Shown piece by piece: positions 50,701 to 61,096 of a DNA stretch of 64,000 nt. A program made the position numbers and the translations under genes. The notes beneath the pieces are model-generated. The model was not told the DNA's origin, made no database searches, and saw only the letters and a program-made list of their open reading frames with translations. The first letter of the stretch is position 1, and each line of letters begins with the position of its first letter. The DNA lies in the NCBI GenBank assembly GCA_002633005.1, contig NMRA01000092.1:235559-299558 (forward strand), given 5' to 3'. The stretch is from Phoronis australis. Its lineage: Eukaryota; Phoronida; Phoronidae.

Positions 50701-53700
50701 CCACTATCATATAGTGTTTGATTTTACTTTTAATTATTTCTGTTTCTTTGACAAAGGATGTTATTATATCCAAAAAATTCAGTTGATCCATTATTGATGT
50801 TTTTTTTATCTATATATAAAACTCACATAAAATGAAGCACATAAATTCATCTAGAACAGTACTGCTAACATTTTGAAAAGCCACACAAACAGGGCGAAGT
50901 CACATCGCCCGCATTTAATTCTCTGTCTGGTATCAAAGAGCAGTGCCATTCGATGTTTGTTAAAGAAACAGAACATCAATGTTTTGATCTAGTCTCATTG
51001 TTTATCGTAGCAAACAGCAATGTCACTCAAAACCGGTTCAGAATCAAGCCTTGAATCAGGAACCGTTTCCGAATAATGAATTGTGATATAGTTTCCAATA
51101 CCAATCACTACATAGTCCAAAAGATTCTCAATGTTAATGCTTGAACCACACGGGCATGCCCATGAATTCAGTTTTTCTTTGTAGAGCAGACCATCATTAA
51201 TGAATGTAGCGTGCACAGTCCTCAAAACAAACTAGACAACTTCAAAATATACTGAGTGCAATTTCTTTTCAGTAAACAAACTTTGGACAGCAGACCATCA
51301 TCAATGGCTGCATATTATGTAGTCTTTCAACATAAACTGGACAGCCTCAAAATTCACCGAAGTTTTCACCAACAAACGACAACTGAGAATTAATTTCTTT
51401 TCGGTTAGAATCCGTTTCAATTCTGGCTGCATCTCAACAAGTGTTACTACACGCTTTCTGTTGATATTCCAACAAACCACCTTGCAAGTCCTTTCCCAAA
51501 TAACCAAGTAACAGCTAAGCACAATTAAGTCTCATTCAGGCCGACTAATTTACGAGAAAAAACATAATTTATTGCGAAGGAAACTCAACTAAACTGTCAG
51601 CTAATTGTGGGCTCGGGGTCAAATCTCTGTACCTGAAATTCAACTAAAAAAAATTTGACCAATTGCATGCAACACCTCGAGAAAACTTGCAAATTTGTAC
51701 TTGAAACATGCAGTGTGATTGGACAACGTCTAAGTCGAGTCTAAGTCTGGAGATTAGACCCCAGGCCCTACTTTTTCCAAGATTGGCAGAATCTGACAGA
51801 GCCTATTCAGTTAGACTCCGTTAACTTGCCCAGTAAGCCTTCTAGATTTTTTCCATTTAACCTCTGGGAAAAGCCACTGCCAAAAATTTCATTTCGCTAT
51901 CCTTACCCATGAGAAGTCGATACCAATATATGCTCTGTGTCTCTAACTTTTATAACTTTTGCAAAATTGCCTTCACCCACCTGTAAAATGGAGAACTCTG
52001 TGAATGTCTTGACAAGACGTATTGAAGCTAAACTCTAAATAAGCACAGATAAAACCTACAAATACGGTGTTGGCAACGCATGTACAACACTGCAGGGTCC
52101 GTCACATTCACTGTAATAACTTGGACAAATTTATACTTTGCTACACACAATAAACAATGTTTTTGGTTGTCAAGTACAAGCATTCCTTAACTTTCCTATG
52201 ATAATACCTTTTCTTAAAGAGAGATATCGCAGATATTCCTGAAGAGATGCTACTGGTTTGCTGAGAAATATCACAAGTTATAGAAATTCGATGGACTGAA
52301 TTTCAATCCGATACATGTAGCAGAAATTCGATGGACTGAATTTCATGATGTGGGGTCACATATCACGTTAGTAAATGAAGAAGTAAAATAAATTAATCAA
52401 CATGCATTGTAATTCCAGAAGTGGATAGCTGGATTATTTTGCAAAATTTCTTACATGAAGCCAAAAAACAGCCACTGCACAGCAACTGTGAAGAATGTGT
52501 TGCAGTATTCAAATCATACCAATTCTGAAGGCAAACGCAGCAGTAAGTTGCCAGTACCATTGGGCAAATCGAGTCCATCCAGTTTCCACGAGCGTATACT
52601 ACAGTCACCGCCCCCTGTTGTTACTAACTGTTCGTCTGGATGTACAGCAATGCTCCATATGCTCTTTCCCTGCAAAGCAAGCAATTTTATGTTGCAGTAC
52701 ATTGATGTCTACCTGCAAATGTGGCAAATGTCTAAAATAATTTCAAAAATACATCAACAGCTACGTATTTCAAATCAGAACTAATGTTGTTATCCCCTAT
52801 ATCCTTTCCTGTGCCTAACTCCTACCTTATGACCTTTGAACTTTGCCTTGACCACACCATCATAGGTCCAAACACAGCATGTAACGTCTTCACCAACAGT
52901 CACTAGGTAGCGCTGAAGTAGGCATACTCTCCACACTCTTGACAAGTGACCATAGAGTTCGTGTTCAAGAACAAATTCTGCTTTCTCCCAATGAGATACT
53001 GGTATCATGTGACCATTGTATGACCCAGGGAAGTGTACGCTGTATACGCGTACACTGCGATCATCCGAAACTGAGGCAAATTTACATATGTCTGCTCGAA
53101 AATCCATGTCGAAAATAACTCCCTGTCAAAAAATACAAAGTATGTTACACAAAACAAATAAAAAAAATGAAAATTACTACAGTGCAGCAGCAACAGAAAC
53201 AAATACACAGCAGCATGGCACTGTAAGACTGCAAAAGAGTAATAGGATTAAATTTCTAGTGTGCAGATCAGCAGCCGCGGTGCATAGAGATCAAAGGAAG
53301 AACAAATCAATTGATCTGTTGCATTTTGCACGTTATAGAGCCAATATAATGGTACCACTAGAGACATACATTACAGTGAATACAATGTTAACAAACCATT
53401 ACCTTGTGTCCTCGTAACCTATTGAAGCTCTTCTGTCGGCCATCTTGCATGCTCTCCACTGACGGAGACCAGAACACTACTTGACTGAAGACAGTTCCAG
53501 CTGCCAACACCAGCGTACTCCATGTTTGTCCAATGAAATGGGCTGAGTAGAGAATACACTGAACCTCGCAATCGACGCTATGTAATACGATGTCAGACAT
53601 CCAATTCCAGTGTACTATCGAGTTGTGTCCCAGTGCTAAAGCTATGGTTGAGTCTGGTGCCAAGAACTGGGCTGACCAAATCCAATCAGTGAACTCTCGA

Positions 53701-56700
53701 TTGGAGCTATAAACAAAATTAAGGAGCGACAAGTAATTTAACAATGAAATAAATGATATCAAACAGTATATTTAACATGTAGTTGTCATAGCCAACACAA
53801 TGAACATTTAAGAATACCATAATGATAAACCCGAAATGCACAGTATAAAATGCAGCTATCAATTTAAAACAAAAGCCTATTATAGCGTTACAATTGTAGA
53901 CTACTATTACATTATTATGTAGCAAGTGGCGGCAACACCACAGAGTCAGTGCAGTTGTATATTATGGATTTTGACCAAGAACTATGTCAGCCATGACGGG
54001 CAAACAAACAGTGAACTTCAGATTCTTCCACAAGTCAATGTAAACATGGCTAAGCAGGGGTCCAGTGGCCGGTTGCATAAAACAGTCCCAAATAGAGGCT
54101 CAACTTAGTTGTCTAAATCTACTGCAACACCGATTGTCCTTTCTATGCTGTTTTAGTATCATTACTAAGTCAACTTTTGGCTTTGATACAAATCGAGAGT
54201 GAACTCCATGTTGAATTCGTAATATAATCGAAAATGTATCGGGATCTTTTCATGCAACGCTCCTAACTTAAGGACTATGCCCCTATTTATTTTCATTGAA
54301 TTCAGGGCTCAGTTTTAGTTTCATAATTAGAAAATGTCAATGGTCAAAGAGGAGCTCATAATAAAGATGAAATGATAGAAAAAGATTAAATCTGTGAGTA
54401 AACAAAGACACATTAAACAGTCAAAAGATTCAGGAAACTTAGTCGAGTCCCTATTTGAGACTGTTTCATGCAACCTGGCACTGATGTCTGCAGAAATGAT
54501 TCCACAAATACCAGGTTTTGATCATGTTGAGCGCACTTTGTGCTTAAAAACAAAAGTCTTCAAAGTTACCCTTAAAAAATCTACGTATGCGCAAATCCCC
54601 AAAATGTGTCAAAAATGCCCTGTAGGCAGAAGAATCTACCTCGAAAAAGAGGGTGGAAATTAGCAGACCTGACACCCGCAATAGGGGGCCTCTCAGCAAT
54701 TTTTGGTATGTGCCTGTGGGCACCTTGTCAATATGAGTGACCCCAGAGACTCTCACCAAATTCGGACAAAAATAAATGCCAAACCTTCCCTTTTTTGCCA
54801 GCTGTTCTAAAATTGTTCCAAATGTCCAAAAATTTTCAGGTGGTAGCTAATACATAAAACTAGAACAAGGTAAACCCTTTAAAGTGGCACTCCATAATCT
54901 TTTATGAGAAAACAAAATGCTACTTATCCGCCATATTGCAACCTAAATTGGTGATTCATTACTGTACATACATACTGCAAGCCTATACGCCACAATTACC
55001 ATTCAACCAAAGTGTGGCCCTCCATTGTGAATGTCTTAGCAGACTTTTCACCGTAAATGCAAACCTTGCTTGGGTCACTAGAGCCTAAAAACATAAAAAC
55101 GGTTCAATTTTTATAACACCACAATGATTGCAACTCGCTATACAACAGTGAAGTGGAACCAGTGCCTGACAGAAGCTTGGCATAGTAGGTAAATACCTCA
55201 AACTCAAAGAAGTGGCCATTGGCCGCATGTTGCTGCACAGCTCTAATTCTTTGTTTGACATTAACATAATTTCAGCTGCTTATCTATTACACGCTGTGAG
55301 ATCCCTAAATTTTACATAAAAATCATGGACTTAAGACAAACTTATCAATCACAGCCATCAATTATTTAAAAAGCATTTCTTGTGATGGAATGTCCCCTCA
55401 CAGATAAGTCATGGTTAAAACTGAAGACATTCAGTAATTTTGTGAACACGAAAATTAAACATTCTCCAACATAGAGCAATTCAGATTGTATCTCCAGGTT
55501 TTCATTAACTGTTAGCTTTAGAACTTCAAAAACATACAAAATGTTTGAGCTGAACAAATTACCTGTACAAAGAAAATTCGAAACAAACGTTTCATTACAT
55601 CAGTTGCCACACATCTCAAAAATGGCACATGTATCGAGATTGAAACTTACATGTAAGAATTCCATGAATGTTCTGATGGGAGAGTGCTTTCATAGAAAAC
55701 ACTTCATTGTCTGTGTTGACACTGTAGATACGAACAAATGGACCAGAACCTGAATAAGAAAAAACATTGATGATTACTTGACTGATCAATATAAACTTAG
55801 CTTCAACACATCAGAATACGTTATACATAGGACTTACAAGATTCACTTATTTCTAATTTTCAATGACTGCATATAACAGGAACTTCATCAAATATTGTTT
55901 GATGACATCTAGACTGTCCAGTCCTAGCTAATAATAGACTAAAATTTTCTTAATTTTGATTTTTTGTTGAGAAGCATGATAAAATAAAATTTCTCTTGTC
56001 TGTCACACTATTTGCCAAATAGGCCAAGAATAACCATAGTGTTGACTGATAACATAAAAACTTTCAGATTTGCTACTTAACTGATATTCTTTGGCCGACA
56101 ATGCATGTTCAAAGCGTTATTGAAAATTTTGCTAAATATTTTACATTTAGTGTGCTTAAATTGAGAAATTCAAAACTTAGGCGGTGGGCGTGAAGCTGGC
56201 CATTGGCATTTAAGTTGGTGACTTCCACGATTTACCCAAATGGTTGATTTCCTCAAGTAAATGTCTTCACTATTTTTGCACACAAGTACAATAATATTAG
56301 AACGTGCATGAGCTAAAAGCACAATTTCACATCTTTTTCGGTAAAAAAGTGCTAGCCACTGAAATTTACTGTTTGTTATCCAAAGTTAAAAGAGTTGTGT
56401 ATGTTTTGGTGGCTAAAAGTCTAGTGAAACAGGCATTCATAAAGATATTCTGGCATCCTTAAGGATGTCTCGGCCCTATACGTTAGGGGAAATGCTGTAG
56501 TGGTTCGTAGGTACACGTAGGCACAGCCAACCACCTTTTGGACTTTAAACGTAGCACCTATGCACGTAGCACTTACGTTATGGTGCGAATTCAGTGCCCC
56601 TTTTAACGATCAGTGCTAAAGGTGATACGGTGGGCATTGGGTGCCTACTTACCTCTAAGTTTACCACTACAGCACTGATTGGGGGTGTGTGCTAAGCCAG

Positions 56701-57297
56701 TCTTGGGTGTTTTTAAAACGGGGCAATTAGAAAATTTCAAGGGTGGATAACAAGCAGAACATGGGCAAACTCAAACAAGATCGGAATAACGACAAATGTT
56801 TGTCACAGACAGAATACAAATAGTAAAAAGAGGATTTATAGATGCAAAGAGCATTCAAAGATCAGTGCATTTACATTTTAAAGGGCAAGACAAATTTTGT
56901 GAAACTGAAACAGGAGAAAAGCTCTGGAGGTCCCACTACATGGATGTTAGAGGACTGTTTTGCTGTATGAACTATGACTTTTTGTTAGTACTGTCCAACT
57001 GCAAACAAATTTCCTGGGACTTTCCTAAAATATTTGTCAACCGAATCAACTTTACTATACACCAATACTGTGATTGGGTTGGAATTTGTGGAATTACAAT
57101 ACTAGAAGCGCGAGTGAACATCATAAAACAGGCATGTTGTAACTGGGTTTGATTACACGTGTAAACTTCAAGCTATGTGTTTAAGAGCAATGCATTGCCT
57201 ACAGAAATCCATGAAAACACTTTCCAGCTAACAAATAGTCTCCAGCATAACCCAGGGCTGTCACTGGAGCCTTCAGAAGTTCACAGTTGACAATCAT
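41787..57297 (-). CDS. WDR6: WDR6, WD-repeat cofactor of tRNA position-34 ribose methylation (17 coding exons, about 1039 aa)
   Basis: WDR6 (yeast Trm734/Rtt10) is a cytosolic WD-repeat protein that partners the FTSJ1/Trm7 methyltransferase for 2'-O-methylation of tRNA wobble position 34. Exons in transcript order: 57297-57219, 55749-55651, 55084-55000, 53706-53403, 53122-52826, 52669-52520, 51980-51907, 50383-50232, 49918-49803, 49228-49022, 48282-48124, 47922-47848, 47100-46921, 45880-45324, 44809-44541, 42708-42577, 41971-41787. All phases fit. Landmarks matching vertebrate WDR6 in order are DYLLAG, DWIWSAQFL, ALALGHNS, GHLSRVWRVCLL, TGGGDCSIRSW, FQSYSV, GKVYSVVCF, CGDRGGTVHLY, TAGRDGHYREY, CGGGHRSWGF, LHGRELTCV, CSDGLVR, CSAATDG-type SAATDGHIAFWD, STSIDQRVNIW. 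Slightly shorter than the human protein. The exon 1 donor (T then GTTTTC) is non-ideal and chosen by phase; exon 1 starts at an acceptor, so a 5' UTR exon is expected. Confidence 0.96.
42709..43140. repeat. 30-base minisatellite abutting the acceptor of WDR6 exon 16
   Basis: About 14 units of the type ACACAGCAACAACACATCAA followed by CATCnGTGAT, with variants and one N at 42860. Read on the - strand, units with CTGTGAT, CTGTAAT or CTGTAAC give CACAG, TTACAG-type acceptor-like ends followed by ATGTTGATG. The true exon boundary (GTTACAG then ATGGTGATCTG) is itself the last unit. Copy A has only about two units (39441-39505). Confidence 0.92.
43595..44033. mobile_element. MITE-like element with GGTTGCATGAAAC ends (copy in duplication B)
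   Basis: Same terminal inverted repeats and interior as 39845-40277, in the same relative place within the duplication. The insertion therefore predates the duplication, or both are alleles of one locus. Confidence 0.85.
46103..46206. repeat. Near-perfect palindromic element in a WDR6 intron
   Basis: The core arms (46119-46191) read GTCGTTATCCCCCGTATTCT then AGAGCCCTCG, paired with CGAGGGCTCT then AGATAAGGGAGATAACGAC, around a 15-base loop. The outer arms TTATTACATG and CATGTAATAA extend the stem. Related outer motifs occur at 5208-5309. Confidence 0.8.
46660..46735 (+). repeat. tRNA-like segment, possible SINE head
   Basis: An A-box-like CACTGAGTGGTAAAGTCG is followed about 30 bases later by a good B-box, GGGTTCGAAACC. 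It lies in a WDR6 intron, antisense to the gene. No stable cloverleaf was confirmed. Confidence 0.4.
48725..48825. repeat. Hairpin element in a WDR6 intron
   Basis: The arms GGAATAAGACAAAATCACT and AGTGATTTTTTCTTATTCC pair. The inner arms GAATTAGTTGGA and TCCAACTAATTC pair again nearer the centre. Total about 100 bases, typical of a tiny inverted-repeat element. Confidence 0.75.
50384..51906. other. WDR6 intron (between exons 7 and 8)
   Basis: No exon of WDR6 is missing here: the flanking exons join in phase and match the family order. Two neighbouring blocks near 51186-51245 and 51290-51350 share CAGACCATCATnAATG followed by ATAAACTnGACA-type sequence, an old short duplication. Short frames on the - strand over these blocks are not recognised. 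Confidence 0.5.
54063..54483. mobile_element. MITE-like element with GGTTGCAT ends, reverse-oriented copy in a WDR6 intron
   Basis: The termini CAGTGGCCGGTTGCATAAAA and TTTCATGCAACCTGGCACTG form the inverted repeat. The interior (TTACTAAGTCAACTTTTGG, GAGAGTGAACTCCATG) matches the 39.8 kb and 43.6 kb copies on the opposite strand. Confidence 0.85.
56490..56675. repeat. Inverted-repeat element in WDR6 intron 1
   Basis: The left arm contains AATGCTGTAGTGGT and GTAGGCAC; the right arm contains GTGCCTAC and ACCACTACAGCA. About 185 bases with a GC-richer centre and no coding capacity. Confidence 0.65.
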
Positions 57298-60200
57298 GGT
57301 CAGTAGATAGCCTGAAACAAAAATAAGGAGGATGACTAGACAATACACTTCACTGTCAAGAGTAAAGAATAAATAATACAACCTTAATCACTTATTTACC
57401 AAAATGTTTTACTGAGATATGATTGCTAGTGCAAAATACGCCCTGAATTACTTAATGAGGGATTTCACTGTACTGCTTAGCTGTAAATGTCAACTTCTAA
57501 ACCAAAATGCTCTGGGTTTAAAAACATTAAACATACTTATCCAATTCTAAAATTGCTGCCCAAATAGCCAGCAGCTCAAGTCACATGCAACATGCACTAC
57601 TTATGAATTAGGCAATTTTAGGGTTGGCCAATCCCAGTAAACTCGTAAATGATTGATGGCTTTGATGTTATTATTCGTAATGGAAATCAAGTCCTCTCAA
57701 GGTATGGGATATTTTTGAAAATGATTTAATGAATTAAACATGTGCTTTCTGTCAAAACCCCAGGATATGAAAGGTCTCACATTGTTCCTCAGTCAAAATA
57801 GAAGTGATTTGTGGACTGACAGTTCTTTAATAATCCGGAAATTTTATTAGCTTGGCCTAGAGAAATAATGAACATCACTTCTAAACTGAGAAAGGAACAA
57901 CACGGCAACAACATGATAATGATGAGTGTCCTGAATCAAAAATTCTTGACAAAAAGCACAATCATGTTCAACATTGGTTTAAGTGGTTTTTTCATTTTTT
58001 CTACTTTTGGCAGCAAAATATGGAGGAAATGCAACATTAAGCGACGGGTAATTTTGTGAAAAAATGAGATAATTATGGTCAAATTAAAAAAAAATGAGTT
58101 AAATTCATGAAAGTTGGCACATAACTTTTTGGGTCAGATGAGCTGTAATTTGCATATTTAAGACATAATACGAAAGAGAGATAATAGCAGTTTAGGCAGC
58201 ATATTTTTGTCAAACATATTATTCACAGATAGTTGTTTCCATCCATATTGTTTGAAGTACATATTGTTTTACCAATCAAAAAGTAAACCAGTTTAGCTGC
58301 TACGTACAGGTCCCAGATCAGTCAACTGTATGCCTGCCTTCTCCTTCTTCTTGGTTTAAATGGCCACAATCTCTCCAGAGTATTACGTCACTGTATAACA
58401 ATGAAGATCAACAAAAACGAGAACAACTATAACAGGTTTAAAAGGATATACATACATAGTTGACGTCACTTCAGAGGTCGGTTAACATAGCAAGATCATT
58501 AACAGATAAGACAGTCAGTAAGCGGATGCCCCAAATGGAGCCACACCACTGATGACTAAGATTAGACTAAGATACTTCAAAGAGCCAGATAGCTTGCTGA
58601 GAAAGATATCAAGAGAAGGGATTTCGCCATTCAGTCAATGATTAGATATTGGCTCAGTAACCGAGTCTGTCTGAGCAATGTTCCTGATTAAGATGCAAGG
58701 CAATGTATCCACAGAGTTGAGAGACCACCTCGAGTCAAGACTCAAGAGACAGAGTGATACCACAGGCACCTTTGATCAGTCCTCAACTATACACTACTTA
58801 AAGGTGCCTGTGGTGAGACTGAGAGCGTAGTTAGCAGACATTTTGCGTTTCTGAGGTAACAAGAACCTCGATTTAAATTTCCCACCTGAATCAAACAAGA
58901 TATTGGTTAGAACGATCGATTAAGATAGGTGACCTTTCTAAAACAGCATTAGTCGGTATTCGTTGTGCTCGGTTACTGCAGTAACCAGCCAGGTTGCTGG
59001 AAATAAGTGCTAACAAATTTCACGGTGTTTTCGCTGGAAGTCGCCATTATTGGAACAGCGCTACCTATTGTCTTTTCTGTTAATGTGGCGCGCCATCTCC
59101 CGGAGGTTACTTTCGATCGAGTACAGTAAATGTTATACTTCAACTTGGAATCATGAGTGAACTTGGAATAAATTTCTATTCCAAGTTCACGCAAGTGATC
59201 TTGAGATTAAGCAAGCACTTGCGACATCTGTTAACTAAAATTTCGTTTGGTGGACATGAATTTGTTTGTCGTGAGTTATTGTTTCTGTTTTAATTATTTT
59301 TATTGCCCATTCTGTATGCCGTTTTGGCCGTAATTGTTTCCAAAGGTGGTTTGACTGGGATGGTTGGGTTTGTGACTGAGGGGCTGAACTGGTAACCTGG
59401 GACCTTTGTAACGAAAATGATTAAGATCATTAAGAGCCAGGATACAATGAATGTACCGTACCGAGAGGGGTTTTGCATTGAACAGTTTTTCGTGCACCGT
59501 TGTAGGCCTACCTGCCACCTCAGTCCTCCCCCCCCNNNNNNNNNNNNNNNNNNNNNNNNNNNNNNNNNNNNNNNNNNNNNNNNNNNNNNNNNNNNNNNNN
59601 NNNNNNNNNNNNNNNNNNNNNNNNNNNNNNNNNNNNNNNNNNNNNNGAAGAAGTTCAGATAACGCTTGTTGAGTATATTTTTGGCAAATAAATTGGAAAT
59701 ACTCATTTCATTTTTAAACGTGCATATATAGTTTTTCATTGGTATGCTGTGTGATGTCATCAGGTCTAAATATTGATGACAATCAGACAAAAGTTACAGA
59801 ACACAACTCTCTGAAGTGCTGTTGACAGGTTTTGAATGTTCTCATGAGATGATTAGACTTTTGTGGCCTACCATTATTTTTGCCTTCCTCTGCTCAGTAC
59901 ATACCCACATAACAATACGCCAATGTATGTAAAGACAGACAAAATGGCCCTGTGAAATAATACTGTCCATACCACTTGCTTTGGCACAATAGCTTACAAA
60001 CCACTGCCCAGCATTCACGGTTTGAAAAGCAACCATGTTAGACTGAGTGAGGTAACATATGCATATGCGTCTTTTGCAGGTTGTCGACATCTCTAAATAC
60101 AGTTGATAACATTTAACAACTGGACTGAAACATGGTGGCATACACTAATGTTTGATACAAATGTTCCCATGTGAGTGAGGAGCATACAGAGGTAATGACA

Positions 60201-60975
60201 TATCTAAGTTGTGTTAATGTTGGTTTTTCGTTATGCAAGATAGGTGATTTTTTCAGCTTTTTATGCAGTTGTCATTGTCCTTGAAGGTTGTCTTCTATCA
60301 GGAACGTGTTTGTTCTATCCGCGCTTTCATTTATAGGTTGTATTTAGTTGTCTATATTATAGGCCGGGGGCCCGCTCCCTCCCTTGGCTGCCGCCACCAA
60401 AATGAAACAGAAACAGCGTGAAGCGCGAAGAAAAAGAGAGTTCACTAACTAGGACCGGTAGCGGATGGGGGGGGGGCTCAGATCCCAGATTGCGGTGGAA
60501 TCGTGTTACCGTTTTTTAGTCCACCGATAAATTTTCGGAACAGAAGGTCCGCATCCTCAGCTCCCACAACTTTCGGGCCCCCTGTGCATATACAATCGTG
60601 CTTTGCCCAATTCCCTGAGGCAACATGTTGGGCCGGCCCCTTAATGTTATCCTAGATCCGCAGCTGTATAGTACATAAAATACTTGAATGTGATGGGTGA
60701 TCTTGTTTGAATCTGCTGACAAATAAATTATCATTTTCAAAATGTGGAAACAAAGAATAATTGATTTTCTTATAGATTCAACATTCAATTACTGACAATA
60801 AATGTGGATCCTTGTTCACTTTTCAAAACTGGTATATGTATTTGTCACAGGTATTATGCACGTCAACATGAAAACAATTTTGTCTGTAATGCGTATTTTT
60901 GATTGAAGAGTTTTGTATGTAGTATATAATCGTGTTTGCATAAAAGGAATTTAAACTATTCTATTTTTTAAACAG
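57298..60975. other. 5' flank of WDR6, repeats and an assembly gap
   Basis: The WDR6 promoter and its 5' UTR exon should lie here. A GC-richer patch near 59030-59115 with an ATGGCGACTTCC start context on the - strand is one candidate for the transcript start, but I could not prove a splice link. A diverged dispersed repeat is seen at 57530-57710. A tight palindrome (TGAACTTGGAATA / TATTCCAAGTTCA) lies at 59158-59189. A G- and C-rich repeat with ATCCTAGATCCGC-type end lies near 60361-60665. No gene is supported. Confidence 0.5.
59536..59646. other. Assembly gap (111 N)
   Basis: A run of N preceded by a C homopolymer (CCCCCCCCC). Any frame crossing it is an artefact. Confidence 0.99.
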
Positions 60976-61096
60976 GTTCCAAGCAGCTTCCTGTCTTCCA
61001 GAAAATCACGGATAAGAGGAAGAGTCCTCCTCAACTGACGCAGCATGTTCAAGCTACTAAATCAGGGCCACACAACTGGTCTCATTCACAGCACAA
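60976..61096 (+). CDS. Candidate internal or penultimate exon of an unrecognised + strand gene
   Basis: A pyrimidine/T-rich tract and AAACAG precede the block, and a GTTAGT donor can follow at 61097. In phase with one base from an earlier exon it reads SKQLPVFQKITDKRKSPPQL, then TQHVQATKSGPHNWSHSQH: 40 codons without a stop, rich in Lys, Gln, His and Ser. I do not recognise it. No partner exons were found with confidence on either side. One downstream acceptor (TTTTAG near 61919) would give an immediate stop. Weak evidence. Confidence 0.35.

Noticed and set aside
50995-51522. Two - strand frames of 73-76 codons within a WDR6 intron considered as extra WDR6 exons
   Set aside because: Exons 7 and 8 join in phase and match the family order without them, and the two frames belong to an old short duplication.
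56796-57152. 118-codon + strand frame in WDR6 intron 1
   Set aside because: Antisense to the intron, no recognised motif, Cys- and Trp-scattered composition, and no splice or expression signal. Length alone is not enough in a 64 kb window.
59290-59790. 166-codon - strand frame
   Set aside because: It spans the 111-base N gap, so its continuity is artificial.
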